Source: Pseudomonadota bacterium
GTDB taxonomy: Bacteria > Pseudomonadota > Alphaproteobacteria > Rhizobiales > Rhizobiaceae
Length of the DNA stretch: 64,000 nucleotides
Assembly: GCA_023451735.1 (NCBI GenBank)
Contig: JAEXYH010000083.1
Location: 62,001-126,000 of the forward strand
Direction: 5' to 3'
Under the pieces are notes generated by a model. That model was given only the letters and a program-made list of their open reading frames with translations, was not told where the DNA came from and did not search any database. A program made the translations under genes and the position numbers. Positions within the stretch are counted from its first letter, which is position 1; the number at the start of each line of letters is the position of its first letter. Below are positions 17,174 to 26,712 of the stretch, in pieces.

Positions 17174-18195
17174 CAGTTCTCGCTGACGATCACCGTGAAA
17201 GGGACGATAACCTGGAAAGGTTGATCCTGCTGCGGGGATGTGACGAGCTTGACCAGCGCCTGAACGGTACGCTTGGCAATCTCCGACAATGGATGAGCAA
17301 GCAGGACGTCGATCTCACCCGATGACATGCGGCTGCGGGTGCTGTTGGTCATCTCGCAGCCGATCAGGATCAGATCCTTTCGCTCGCGCCCGGCCATGGC
17401 ATTGCAGACGCCGTCGATACCACCGGCAGCGACAAACAGCACGGAAAGATCGGGATGCTCTTCGAGAAGACGTCGTGTCACCGCTTCGGCCTCGACATCC
17501 GACTCCTTCGTCATGCGGGTGTCAATCAGGGTGAACTGATCGGGTTGCGATCTGAGAAAACTGCGGAAGCTGGCTTCGTGGACCTGCTGGCAGGTGTAGC
17601 GCTCTGATCCGACGAGAACAGCCGCCTTTCCCGGTGAGACGAGACGGTGTGCGAACCATCCGGCAGTCCTTCCGAGCTGCCAGTCGTTGGAGCCGACGAA
17701 ACCAGCCCGGGCAGGAGACGAGATGTCGGAGATCATCGCGACAACAGGTACGCCGCGCCGTGCCAGTTCACCGATTGCCGCGCTGACGGCAGGGTGGTCG
17801 ACGCACACACAGGCGATGGCATCGCAGTGGTCGGCAAGTTCGAGCATCGCGGCCGCGGCCTTTTCGGGATCCGTATCCGCCAGATGCTTCACGATCGCCT
17901 GGCCCCGCATGCTGAGCGCCTTGCGGGTGGTTGTGGACAGTTCTTCCGCCAGATCGCGATAAAACATGCGATCGCTGCCGTTCAGCAGAAAGCCGAAGCG
18001 TCGTTCCGGTGCCTCCTGCAGGACCCGGCTCCTTATGGTCTCGACTGCGTAAAAGCCTATCTCCTCCGCCACCGCAAGGACATGCTCGACAGTTGCCTGC
18101 TTGACCTGGCCGCGGCCGCTGAGGATGCGGTCGATGGTGGAGACGCTGACATGAGCCTCGCGGGCGAGATCTGGAATCGTTTTGTGGCGGGGCAC
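17170..18195 (-). CDS. LacI-family transcriptional regulator
   Basis: A 341-residue regulator beginning at GTG (18195) with GAGGT six bases upstream. Helix-turn-helix IPDLAREAHVSVSTIDRIL at residues 6-24, then a periplasmic-binding-protein-like sensor (FVGSNDWQLGRTAGWFAHRL, VLFVAAGGIDGVCNAM). The sensor resembles ribose-type binding proteins. It converges tightly on the LysR gene (stops overlap) and is divergent from the FAD/cytochrome dehydrogenase operon, its probable target. Confidence 0.87.
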   Translation of the reverse strand: MPRHKTIPDLAREAHVSVSTIDRILSGRGQVKQATVEHVLAVAEEIGFYAVETIRSRVLQEAPERRFGFLLNGSDRMFYRDLAEELSTTTRKALSMRGQAIVKHLADTDPEKAAAAMLELADHCDAIACVCVDHPAVSAAIGELARRGVPVVAMISDISSPARAGFVGSNDWQLGRTAGWFAHRLVSPGKAAVLVGSERYTCQQVHEASFRSFLRSQPDQFTLIDTRMTKESDVEAEAVTRRLLEEHPDLSVLFVAAGGIDGVCNAMAGRERKDLILIGCEMTNSTRSRMSSGEIDVLLAHPLSEIAKRTVQALVKLVTSPQQDQPFQVIVPFTVIVSENC

Positions 18196-18333
18196 GTCAT
18201 CACCTCGATCGATGGATTCCGGCTGCAATAGCTTTTGAATGTGAGTTCGGTCAAATCGAACTGCGTTTGGTGGAAAAGACGGGCTGCCGGAGCCACCGCA
18301 ACTAGGTCGGCATGTCATCGGGACGGGTTCGAA

Positions 18334-18359
18334 TGAGGGGTTTCCCCTCAAATTGAGGG
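18334..18359. promoter_or_regulatory. Candidate operator cluster: three alternating TGAGGG/CCCTCA arms
   Basis: TGAGGGG (18334-18340), CCCCTCA (18344-18350) and TTGAGGG (18353-18359) form two overlapping perfect palindromes of 7-base arms. It is located between the divergent LacI gene and the dehydrogenase operon, as expected for the LacI-family operator. Confidence 0.5.
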
Positions 18360-18582
18360 AATGTGCAAATGCCAATTCCCAGCGTCTTGCCAGAGGCGGT
18401 GCGTCGAATTAGCGCATAGCTCACTACTCTCTAGGAACATCCGAAACCGGCCCCCAGGCCACCTCGATAACTTCAACTCCAGACACATCACGGCTCGCTA
18501 CGTACCAGCGCTCGATGTCACCGCACGTCGAGCGAACGGGCCGTCGCGTCCACGTGTTTGCTCCAACCACAGGAAATGACAC

Positions 18583-19314
18583 ATGAAGCGTAGAGACCTG
18601 CTCCGCTCTTTCGGAGCCGCGGCGGCAACGACGGCACTCGTCACGCCATCGTCGGCCGTCGAACTAAAGGGGGTTCCAGCCGAGACGGCGATGTCGCCCG
18701 ACCACCTTCCGAAACCTGCCATGCAGGGCGGTTCCTTCCGCGTGTTCACACAGGAGAATGACCGTAAGACGCTGGCCGCCGTTTTCGACCGGATGATCCC
18801 GAGCGACAGCTTCGGCCCTTCGGCCACCGAAGCGGGCTGTCTTGAGTTCCTCGACGATCAGCTCGCTGGCCATTACGGCGACGGTCGTGCTCTGTATCTC
18901 GAGGGACCTGTTCGACCGGAGACCGAAGAGGAGATCATGGGTTCGCCGCAGTTTACCCAGACGCCGCGGCAGCGCTACGAGGCTGGTCTCAAGGCACTTG
19001 AGGCGTACGCGCAGGCCACAGACAGTGTCGCCTTCCATGCGCTTTCCCCGGATCGGATCGACGAAATCCTGACGGGTCTCGAAGAGAGCCGGATCGAACT
19101 GCCTAACGGCGTTCAGGGTAAGTGGTTCTTCGAACTGATGCTGCAGAACGTTCGCGAGGGATATCTGGCCGACCCGATCTATGGCGGCAACCGCGATATG
19201 GCGGGCTGGAAGATGATCGGCTTCCCGGGCGCGCGGTACGATTACCGCCCCTACATCGAGAAGCGCGGCGAGAACCTCAATCTCGTTCCGGTCAGCCTGA
19301 TCCCGAACGACTGA
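18583..19314 (+). CDS. Small (gamma) subunit of a membrane-bound FAD dehydrogenase, gluconate 2-dehydrogenase subunit 3 family
   Basis: A 243-residue protein with a twin-arginine signal at the extreme N-terminus (MKRRDLLRSFGAAAATTAL). The mature domain includes FDRMIPSDSFGPSATEAGCL, FLDDQLAGHYGDG and YGGNRDMAGWKMIGFPGARY, typical of the small chaperone-like subunit that carries the signal-less FAD subunit across the membrane by hitch-hiking. First of three tightly spaced genes making a periplasmic dehydrogenase. Confidence 0.88.
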   Translation: MKRRDLLRSFGAAAATTALVTPSSAVELKGVPAETAMSPDHLPKPAMQGGSFRVFTQENDRKTLAAVFDRMIPSDSFGPSATEAGCLEFLDDQLAGHYGDGRALYLEGPVRPETEEEIMGSPQFTQTPRQRYEAGLKALEAYAQATDSVAFHALSPDRIDEILTGLEESRIELPNGVQGKWFFELMLQNVREGYLADPIYGGNRDMAGWKMIGFPGARYDYRPYIEKRGENLNLVPVSLIPND

Positions 19315-19336
19315 CATTCCCTCCAGGAGATAAATT

Positions 19337-21106
19337 ATGACGATAGAACGTCCGAGAGCGAATGTGGTTATCTGTGGCCTCGGCTGGGCTGGCTCGGTGA
19401 TGGCCGAGGAGCTCACCCGTGCAGGCTTGAACGTGGTCGCGATCGAGCGCGGCGCATGGCGTGACACCTCCACCGACTTCCCACCCGCCGTCGATCCCGA
19501 CGAACTGCGCTGGCACACCCGCCGAGAACTGCTGCAGCCGATGAGCGTCGAGACGACGACATTCCGCAACCGCATGGACCAGACGGCCGCACCGGTGCGC
19601 AACTGGTCGGCCTATCAATTCGGCTGGAATGTCGGCGGCGCCGGCACGCACTGGGCGGGCATGTCCTGGCGCTTCACGCCTTGGGATTTCGAGATCGCCA
19701 GCCAGACCCGCGAACGCTATGGCGCGGCCAAGGGCGAGGGGCTTCAGCTTCAGGACTGGGGCGTGACCTATGCCGACATGGAGCCTTATTACGACAGGTT
19801 CGAGCGTATTGCCGGAACATCCGGCATTGCCGGGAATCTGAACGGCGAGATCAAGCCAGGTGGCAATCCGTTCGAGGGACCGCGGTCGCGTGATTATCCG
19901 ACGCCGCCCTTGAAGGACACGTTCTGGATGCGCGAATTCCGCGAAGCATCCGACCGCATGGGATATCACCCCTTCACCATTCCGGCGGGCAATATCAGCC
20001 AGGCCTTCGTCAATCCACTCGGCGTCACGATGGGACCGTGCACCTACTGTGGCTTCTGTGACTTCCACGGCTGCGGCAACTTCTCCAAATCCTCGCCGCA
20101 GGCCTGTATCCTGCTGGCGCTGATGCGTCGGCCGAACTTCACCCTTCTGACCGAGACCGAGGTTCTGCATGCCGTCAAGCATGACGACGGCAAGACGGCC
20201 AAGGGCGTGAAGTTCATCACCAAGGAAGGTGTGGAAGGTTTTCAGCCCGCCGATATCGTCGTCATCACCGCCTACCAGATGGACAATGTCCGCCTGATGC
20301 TTCTTTCGGGCATCGGGAAGCAATACGATCCAATCACCGGTAAGGGGACGATCGGCCGCAACTACACCTACCAGACCTGCGGTACGGTCAATGCCTTCTT
20401 CTCGGACAAGTATACCAACCCGTTCATCGGCGGCGGTGCGCTTGCCGTGCAGATCGACGATTTCAACGGCGACAACTTCGATCACTCGAACCTCGATTTC
20501 ATCGGGGGGGCCGGGATCATGGGGTATTCGACCAATGGTCGCCCGATCCAGAACATGAACAACCTTCGCCCGGGCTCAAAGCGTTGGGGCTCCGGCTGGA
20601 AGGAGGCCTATGCCCGCGACTACAACCAGGGTGCGGGCATCTTCATCCAGGGCACGTCGATGCCGGTCCGCGACGCCTTTCTCGATCTCGATCCGGATTA
20701 CCGGGATCGCCACGGACAGCCGCTTCTTCGTCTGACCTTCGACTGGAACCAGAACGACAAGAACATGCTGACCCATCTCGTCGATCGCTCGGTCGAGATC
20801 ATGAAGGAAGCCGGCGGTGAGGACATCGTTGTCGACAACCAGGCTGAACATAGCTGGAACCCGTACATGCAGCACTCCTCGCACACGATTGGCGGGGCGG
20901 TCATGGGTGCTGACCCGACGACGTCAGCGCTCAACCCGTTCCTGCAGAGCTGGGACGTTCACAACGTGTTTGTCGTCGGCGCATCCGCCTTTCCCAACAA
21001 CGGTGGCTACAACCCGACCGTCACCGTCGGCGCGCTCGCCGTCCGCGCGGCCCAGGCCATTCATCAGGCTTATGTGAACAACCCCGGCCCGCTGGTGAAG
21101 GGATAA
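19337..21106 (+). CDS. Large FAD subunit of a gluconate/sorbitol-type GMC dehydrogenase
   Basis: A 589-residue GMC oxidoreductase with no signal peptide of its own. N-terminal dinucleotide fold VVICGLGWAGSVMAEELTRA; C-terminal SSHTIGGAVMGADP and NNGGYNPTVTVGALA with the active-site His/Asn. A cysteine cluster GPCTYCGFCDFHGCGNF (about residues 234-250) matches where related glucose and fructose dehydrogenases bind a 3Fe-4S centre. It oxidises a sugar, polyol or sugar acid and passes electrons to the cytochrome c subunit encoded next. Substrate not defined. Confidence 0.9.
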   Translation: MTIERPRANVVICGLGWAGSVMAEELTRAGLNVVAIERGAWRDTSTDFPPAVDPDELRWHTRRELLQPMSVETTTFRNRMDQTAAPVRNWSAYQFGWNVGGAGTHWAGMSWRFTPWDFEIASQTRERYGAAKGEGLQLQDWGVTYADMEPYYDRFERIAGTSGIAGNLNGEIKPGGNPFEGPRSRDYPTPPLKDTFWMREFREASDRMGYHPFTIPAGNISQAFVNPLGVTMGPCTYCGFCDFHGCGNFSKSSPQACILLALMRRPNFTLLTETEVLHAVKHDDGKTAKGVKFITKEGVEGFQPADIVVITAYQMDNVRLMLLSGIGKQYDPITGKGTIGRNYTYQTCGTVNAFFSDKYTNPFIGGGALAVQIDDFNGDNFDHSNLDFIGGAGIMGYSTNGRPIQNMNNLRPGSKRWGSGWKEAYARDYNQGAGIFIQGTSMPVRDAFLDLDPDYRDRHGQPLLRLTFDWNQNDKNMLTHLVDRSVEIMKEAGGEDIVVDNQAEHSWNPYMQHSSHTIGGAVMGADPTTSALNPFLQSWDVHNVFVVGASAFPNNGGYNPTVTVGALAVRAAQAIHQAYVNNPGPLVKG

Positions 21107-21110
21107 GATC

Positions 21111-22430
21111 ATGGCAAACTGGAAAAAGATCGGCGGCGCGGTCGCCACCGTTGCGGTTCTGGCTTTCATCGGTACAGGTGGCTGGGCATGGACCAGCCTG
21201 AACACATCGGCATTGGCAGTCGCAGACGACACGACGCGTCTCGCCGATTTCAAGAGCACCGATGCCGAGGCGATCAAGCGTGGCGAATACGTCATGCGTC
21301 TCAGCGACTGCTCCGCCTGTCATACACGCGGAAGCGGCAGGTTTGCGGGCGGATACGACATGAAGACGCCGTTCGGCACGCTTGTAAGCTCCAACATCAC
21401 TCCCGACCCCGAAACCGGGATCGGCAACATGACGGAGCGCGACTTCTTCAACGCCGTGCGTCAGGGCATCGGGCAGCATGGGCTGCTCTATCCAGCAATG
21501 ACCTTTCCGGCCTACCGCAAGCTCAGTGATCAGGACATGCGCGACCTTTGGGCATTCATGTCGACGGTTGAGCCGGTGAGAAACGATATTGACGAAAATG
21601 CTGGCATGCCGTTCCCGTTCAACATCCGACTGGCGATGGCGGGCTGGGACATGCTGTTCTTCGACAACTCCGGCTTCGAACCTGTCACGGAACAGGTCGA
21701 TGCCTGGAACCGCGGCAAATATATCGTCGATGGCCCCGGCCACTGCGCCGCATGCCATTCGGCGCGCAACGCGCTCGGCGGTGAACTCGCTTCGGCCTAT
21801 CTGCAGGGCGGCAATATCGGCGACTGGTTTGCTCCTGACCTGACGTCCAATCCGCATGTCGGCCTCGGCTCTTCGACCGCGGAGGACATCGCGCGATACC
21901 TGAGGACAGGTTCCGAAGGCGTTGCGGTTGCAGCGGGTCCGATGGCAGAGGCGGTCGAACACTCGACTCAGTATTTTACGGAAGCGGATGCGCTGGCTGT
22001 CGGGGCGTATCTTAAATCGCTGCCAGCGTCGCCGGCCAAACCCGCGTCGATGATGCCGAGTAACACGCCTGCGATGCAGCGAGCGGCCTTGGCGTATGAG
22101 GTCAACTGCTCGGCATGCCATGGTCTCGAGGGGGAAGGCATTACGAATATGGTGCCCGCCTTCAAGGGCAATCATGGCCTCTTGTCAGATGATGCGACCA
22201 ACCTGATCCACGCCATGCTGCGGGGCGCACGTGCGGCCCACACCCATGATCTTCAGACCGCCGCGGGCATGCCAGCCTTCGACTGGAAGATGGACGATCG
22301 CCAGATTGCCGAGATCCTGGATTACGTCAGAAACTCATGGGGTAACTACGGTGCTCCCGTAGCCGTCGGTGATGTGGGAAGATTGCGCGACTTCCTGAGG
22401 GCGAATGAAAAGATGAGAGTGCCTAACTGA
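21111..22430 (+). CDS. Tri-haem cytochrome c subunit of the dehydrogenase complex
   Basis: A 439-residue protein with an N-terminal hydrophobic anchor/signal (IGGAVATVAVLAFIGTGGWA) and three CxxCH haem motifs: CSACH (about residue 67), CAACH (about 213) and CSACH (about 334). This is the standard three-domain electron-transfer subunit for gluconate, sorbitol and alcohol dehydrogenases, feeding the quinone pool from the periplasm. It starts four bases after the FAD subunit stop. Confidence 0.93.
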   Translation: MANWKKIGGAVATVAVLAFIGTGGWAWTSLNTSALAVADDTTRLADFKSTDAEAIKRGEYVMRLSDCSACHTRGSGRFAGGYDMKTPFGTLVSSNITPDPETGIGNMTERDFFNAVRQGIGQHGLLYPAMTFPAYRKLSDQDMRDLWAFMSTVEPVRNDIDENAGMPFPFNIRLAMAGWDMLFFDNSGFEPVTEQVDAWNRGKYIVDGPGHCAACHSARNALGGELASAYLQGGNIGDWFAPDLTSNPHVGLGSSTAEDIARYLRTGSEGVAVAAGPMAEAVEHSTQYFTEADALAVGAYLKSLPASPAKPASMMPSNTPAMQRAALAYEVNCSACHGLEGEGITNMVPAFKGNHGLLSDDATNLIHAMLRGARAAHTHDLQTAAGMPAFDWKMDDRQIAEILDYVRNSWGNYGAPVAVGDVGRLRDFLRANEKMRVPN

Positions 22431-22447
22431 AGGAAGGTGCCATGAAG

Positions 22448-22471
22448 ACTCGGCAGAGGCCTCTGCCGAGT
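22448..22471. terminator. 24-base perfect palindrome after the dehydrogenase operon
   Basis: Arms ACTCGGCAGAGG and CCTCTGCCGAGT meet with no spacer, 17 bases after the cytochrome stop. GC-rich and placed like a terminator, but without a following T tract, so an operator role is possible too. Confidence 0.45.
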
Positions 22472-22985
22472 GATTTCCATCTTTCAAAGATGCTGCCTCT
22501 TGAAGGTTCGATACTTCGTTCGGGCAATTCAGGCTGGATCTGGTCGGAGAATCGCTCAATCTTCACCTGATCACTATCAACAGCTGAGCGCAGGAGAGAT
22601 ACATCTCCCCTTTTGGACGAGACTCATACCCGAATACAAGCGCGTTTGGACGGCAGCTATCCGGCGGTTCGGTTGATTATCCTTTAGTTCGTTACTGCGA
22701 GGCCTCGATCATGATCAATGTCTCCGAGCGTCCATCCCTCGTTTTCCAATGCGAATCCACGGCATGCGGTCGACGGTTCGATTCCCATCACATCATTCAA
22801 TTGGCGTTTTCGTTTGCGACTCAATTGTTGGCTCCAAAATAATATGAGTATGCGACTCGACTATTGTCATCGCTCCGATCTCACGATACGAGGCTCGGTA
22901 CGACCGGGTAGGGAAGCGACTAGCAGTCGTCCGGCCAGCCGAACGGACGATAGTGATCGCATGAAACGCCGAAAGAGGTTGCCGC
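22472..22985. other. About 510-base intergenic region, no supported gene
   Basis: Short frames only, none with family resemblance or ribosome site. It should contain the promoter of the downstream sigma factor gene; I could not identify a convincing Fur or Irr box by eye. Confidence 0.5.
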
Positions 22986-23501
22986 GTGAGCGCAAGCTTC
23001 ACCGACATATTCCTGAGCAACCGAAAGGCGCTGATATGGACGGTCACGAGGATCGTCGGAGATCATCAGGCTGCTGAGGATGTGACGCAGGAGGCGTATG
23101 TCCGCGTGAGTAAGGCGGTGGAAGATGGCACTGTCGAGCATGTCGAAGCATTTCTCTTTCGGACCGCCCGCAATCTTGCTCTAAATCACAAGCGAAGCCG
23201 CCAGGTTCGGGGATTTGTCGAGCGAGACGATGTGCCAGAAATGGATGTTGAAACGATCGCCTCGCCGTTGCCTTCCCAAGAAGCCGAGATCATCCATCGT
23301 GAACGCCTCCGTCTTTTGGAAGCGGCGATCTCCCGACTTCCCGAGAGGGCACAAAAAGTTTGGGTCCTGAGCAAGATCGAGAAGTGGTCCTATCCAAAGA
23401 TCGCAGAGTATCTCGGGGTGTCACCGAACACTGTATTCAATGACCTCAAAATGGCTCACGCACATAGCATGGACGCGCTAGCCAGAATCGATAAAGGGTG
23501 A
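22986..23501 (+). CDS. ECF sigma factor, FecI-like
   Basis: A 171-residue sigma factor starting at GTG with AGAGG seven bases before. Region 2 contains GDHQAAEDVTQEAYVRVSKA (about residues 26-45) and RTARNLALNHKRSR; region 4 contains ISRLPERAQKVWVLSKIEKW and PKIAEYLGVSPNTVFNDL. Followed by FecR and a receptor with an N-terminal signalling domain, so it should direct transcription of the receptor gene in response to an iron-chelate or similar signal. Confidence 0.9.
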   Translation: MSASFTDIFLSNRKALIWTVTRIVGDHQAAEDVTQEAYVRVSKAVEDGTVEHVEAFLFRTARNLALNHKRSRQVRGFVERDDVPEMDVETIASPLPSQEAEIIHRERLRLLEAAISRLPERAQKVWVLSKIEKWSYPKIAEYLGVSPNTVFNDLKMAHAHSMDALARIDKG

Positions 23502-23604
23502 CCCGTTGATGCCCAAAGCAAAAGAATTTGTGAGATTTCGTCGCGCCGACTGTCTTCTGTATAGAGCCGCAAACGTCACCAAACCCGTGATGGGATGGAG
23601 CTGA

Positions 23605-24621
23605 GTGGGACACGATCGATCAAATTCCGCTGACGAGCACGAGTTCGTTCATCCTGATCCGGTGATGGATGCCGCACTTGACTGGTTTTTCCAATTGCAG
23701 GTCGAGCCGGATAGTCGCGATCTGAAATCGAGTTTCAAGGCTTGGCAAGCTGAAGATCCCACCCATGCTGCAGCTTTCATAAAGGTAACGGAAGCATGGG
23801 CTGTACCTGAGGCAGAGCAGGTCGCACGAAATCTTGCCGCCCGGATTGAGGGCGCAGACAAAGTTCGACCAGCCAACGTTATTGAGCTCCGACGACCCAG
23901 ACGCGCCTTTCTGTCCTGGATGAGCGCTGCCGCCGCACTCATGCTTTTGACGATTGGCGTTCAGCAGTATCCGGCGCTGTGGATCCAATGGGAAGCAGAC
24001 TACACAACCGCGGCTGGCGTTCAGCGGGAAGTTATCTTGCCGGATGGGTCAAAAGCCACACTGAACACCGATAGCGCCATCGCCGTTGATTTCGAAGGGA
24101 CGAAGCGGTCCGTGCGGCTGCTAAAAGGCGAAGCCTATTTCGATGTCGTCCACGATCCTTCACGCCCATTCAACCTTGCTGCCGCGTATTCGCAGGTACA
24201 GGTCAAAGGCACAGCTTTCTCCGTGAGGCGCGAAGAAGAGGAGGATGTCGTATCACTAGAGCGCGGCCGTGTTGAAGTGAATAGTCTGGCGGATCCGAGC
24301 AATAAGATCGGCCTTGAGCCTGGACAAGCTATCATCGCAACAGCGTCATCGATTTCTAGTGCGCGAACCGTCGACGGATCGGTGACGTTTGCTTGGCTAA
24401 AAGGCCAGATCGTTTTTCACGACCGATCGTTCTCATCTGTGCTGCACGAACTTCAGCGATATTATGGTCCTTCGGTCGTCCGCGCCGGCACAGGGTTCGA
24501 TGACGTGAAGGTCAACGGGCGCTATCGCCTCGACAACCCTGAACTTGCGATCCGCTCTTTGGCGACGGCGGTCGGCGCCTCCGTGACCCGCCTGCCAGGC
24601 GGGGCTCTAATCCTTCGATAA
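23605..24621 (+). CDS. FecR-family anti-sigma/signal transducer
   Basis: A 338-residue protein. N-terminal cytoplasmic DUF4880-like part (MDAALDWFFQLQVEPDSRDL, FKAWQAEDPTHAAAF), a single membrane segment (FLSWMSAAAALMLLTIGVQQ, about residues 101-120) and a periplasmic FecR domain (AAGVQREVILPDGSKATLNT, KGTAFSVRREEE). It passes the receptor signal to the sigma factor. Starts at GTG with GGAG just upstream. Complete. Confidence 0.9.
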   Translation: MGHDRSNSADEHEFVHPDPVMDAALDWFFQLQVEPDSRDLKSSFKAWQAEDPTHAAAFIKVTEAWAVPEAEQVARNLAARIEGADKVRPANVIELRRPRRAFLSWMSAAAALMLLTIGVQQYPALWIQWEADYTTAAGVQREVILPDGSKATLNTDSAIAVDFEGTKRSVRLLKGEAYFDVVHDPSRPFNLAAAYSQVQVKGTAFSVRREEEEDVVSLERGRVEVNSLADPSNKIGLEPGQAIIATASSISSARTVDGSVTFAWLKGQIVFHDRSFSSVLHELQRYYGPSVVRAGTGFDDVKVNGRYRLDNPELAIRSLATAVGASVTRLPGGALILR

Positions 24622-24768
24622 AGTTCAACTTTTTTTGTGAGATCCCTGATTGGCGCGTGTCCCTGTTTCAGAGGCCGGTTTTCGACGTTGAGTTCCGGCC
24701 GCTTGAGCTTTGTCGAGAGGGATATGCGAATGACGGGGAATGGTCGTGGGGACGATAGGAAGTTTGCG

Positions 24769-26712
24769 ATGAGGACGCCGTCAGAGTGCAGGCTATCTCA
24801 ACGAGTGTTCCAACTTCTGATAGCATCAACCGTGCTCGGTACCGCCATGGCTTCCGCTCCACGCCAAGTAGACGCCCAGCAGGGTGAACAAGCCGTAAGC
24901 TTCGACATCCCCGCGCAGCCGCTTGCTGCAGCACTTTCTGCTTTCATGCGCACCAGCGACTGGGACGTTGCCTTCACATCCGATGCCGTAACCGCGAGGC
25001 GTTCGACTGCTGTCGTCGGCCGGATGTCGTCAGAGCAAGCGTTGCGAACTCTACTGTCGGGTACCGGAGTCTCCCTTCGGATGGCGGGTGCAAAATCGGC
25101 CGCGCTTGTCGTATCCGCAGGAGCCAACGCCGGAGTAGGCGCTGAGGGTGCGACGGTGCTTGAACCCATTGTCCTCAACGCGCAAAACACCGCAACGGAG
25201 GGGTCTGGTCTGTATACTGCCGGCCCGATGTCATCGGCAACCGGTCTGCCGCTGTCATCTCGAGAGACACCCCAATCTGTCAGCGTTGTCACCGACCAGA
25301 AAATCAAGGATAAGGCCTACACTTCGCTCGATCAGGCAATCAATGATGTACCAGGTCTGGTCGCAACACCCGATCTCGGCGACAGCCGCTGGCAATATTA
25401 TGCTCGTGGCTCTCTCATCAACAGCATTCAGTATGATGGCCTGACGAATTCGGTGACGACCTTTTCGCGGGACGGTACCACACAGGACGATCTCATCATC
25501 TATGATCGGGTGGAGGTCGTGCGCGGAGCAACTGGACTGCTTCAGGGCACCGGTAATCCCTCTGCATCGATCAACCTGGTTCGTAAGAAGCCGCTGGCGA
25601 TACCTCAAACGTCAGTCACGGCGACCGGGTCGTCATGGGGTAACGGGCGTATCGAACTCGATACCTCTCACCCACTAAACGAGGAGGGAACGGTTCGTGC
25701 GCGGTTCGCGGGTTCCTTCCTCGGTGGACAAGGCTATCGTGATGACAACGATCAACGCAACTTCGTTCTCTACGGTGTCGTTGAGGCGGATCTGACCGAG
25801 AACACGACCGCGAGCCTCGGCCTAAGTCACCAAAAAGAGCACATCGACGGCTACTGGAACGGAGGGTATCCAACTAACCCCGATGGGTCGCTCTACGACT
25901 GGACAGCCGAGGATTTCCTGGGCAGCGATTGGGAATATTCTGACAAGCGCAAGACGACCGCATATTTCGATCTGGAACATCGTTTCGAGAACGACTGGAA
26001 AGCAAATATTACCGCTCAGCGATCCTGGAGCAGCGGTACGATCGAGTCGTCATACCTTTCATATAGTGGTGGGACATATTTCAAGAACGACCGAATCTAC
26101 GATGGAGAGTCCAAGTCCTATGCGCTGGACGGACGAGTTTCCGGCTCCGTAGAATTATTCGGCCAAACCCACGACCTAGTTTTTGGCGCCAGCACGCATA
26201 AAGACGATTTCTCGTATTCGGCATTCAGCGCGCCAGCTTATGCGGTCGATATTTTCAACTGGGATCCTTCCGCAATCGGCAAGCCGAGTATCACGACGAA
26301 CTACTATAACACTGATCCGACGATCACCGAGACGGGCCTGTATGGCTCTGGCCGGTTTTCCGTCACTGACGATCTGAAGCTCATTCTTGGCGCGCGTGTG
26401 AGCTGGTATGATTACAATTCGCCTGTCGAAAACGTCTCACTGGAGGAAAACGCCAAATTTGTGCCTTATGTCGGCGCTGTCTTTGATCTGACGGACGCGC
26501 TTTCGATCTATGCGAGCTATACGTCGATCTTCCAGCCACAGACATACTACGATCCCGATGGCAGCATTCTTGCCCCGATCGAGGGGAGGAGCGTAGAGGC
26601 TGGCATGAAAGGCAGTTTCTTCGATGACCGGCTTAATGCCTCCGTCGCGATCTTCCAATCCAATCAGAACAATCTTCCGATTTACTACGGGACGGCTTGG
26701 TTGCGCGGCTGA
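24769..26712 (+). pseudogene. TonB-dependent transducer/siderophore receptor, 3' end lost
   Basis: An outer-membrane receptor with signal peptide (FQLLIASTVLGTAMASA), STN signalling domain (VSFDIPAQPLAAALSAFM, about residues 43-110), plug (ETPQSVSVVTDQKIKD, YDRVEVVRGATGLLQG, PSASINLVRKKP) and a large part of the barrel. The frame ends at residue 647 in WLRG without the last strands or terminal aromatic residue. At about 26694 the DNA passes directly into an ABC exporter gene in another frame. Earlier in-frame starts exist (24637, 24724); AGGA placement favours 24769. Probably non-functional as a transporter, though the signalling domain is intact. Confidence 0.85.

Noticed and set aside
22470..22676. 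68-residue frame in the gap before the sigma factor
   Set aside because: No ribosome site, no recognisable features, and it starts at the edge of a palindrome.
22800..22985. Fur or Irr box before the FecI-like gene
   Set aside because: AT-rich patches are present but no match to a known consensus could be defended by eye.
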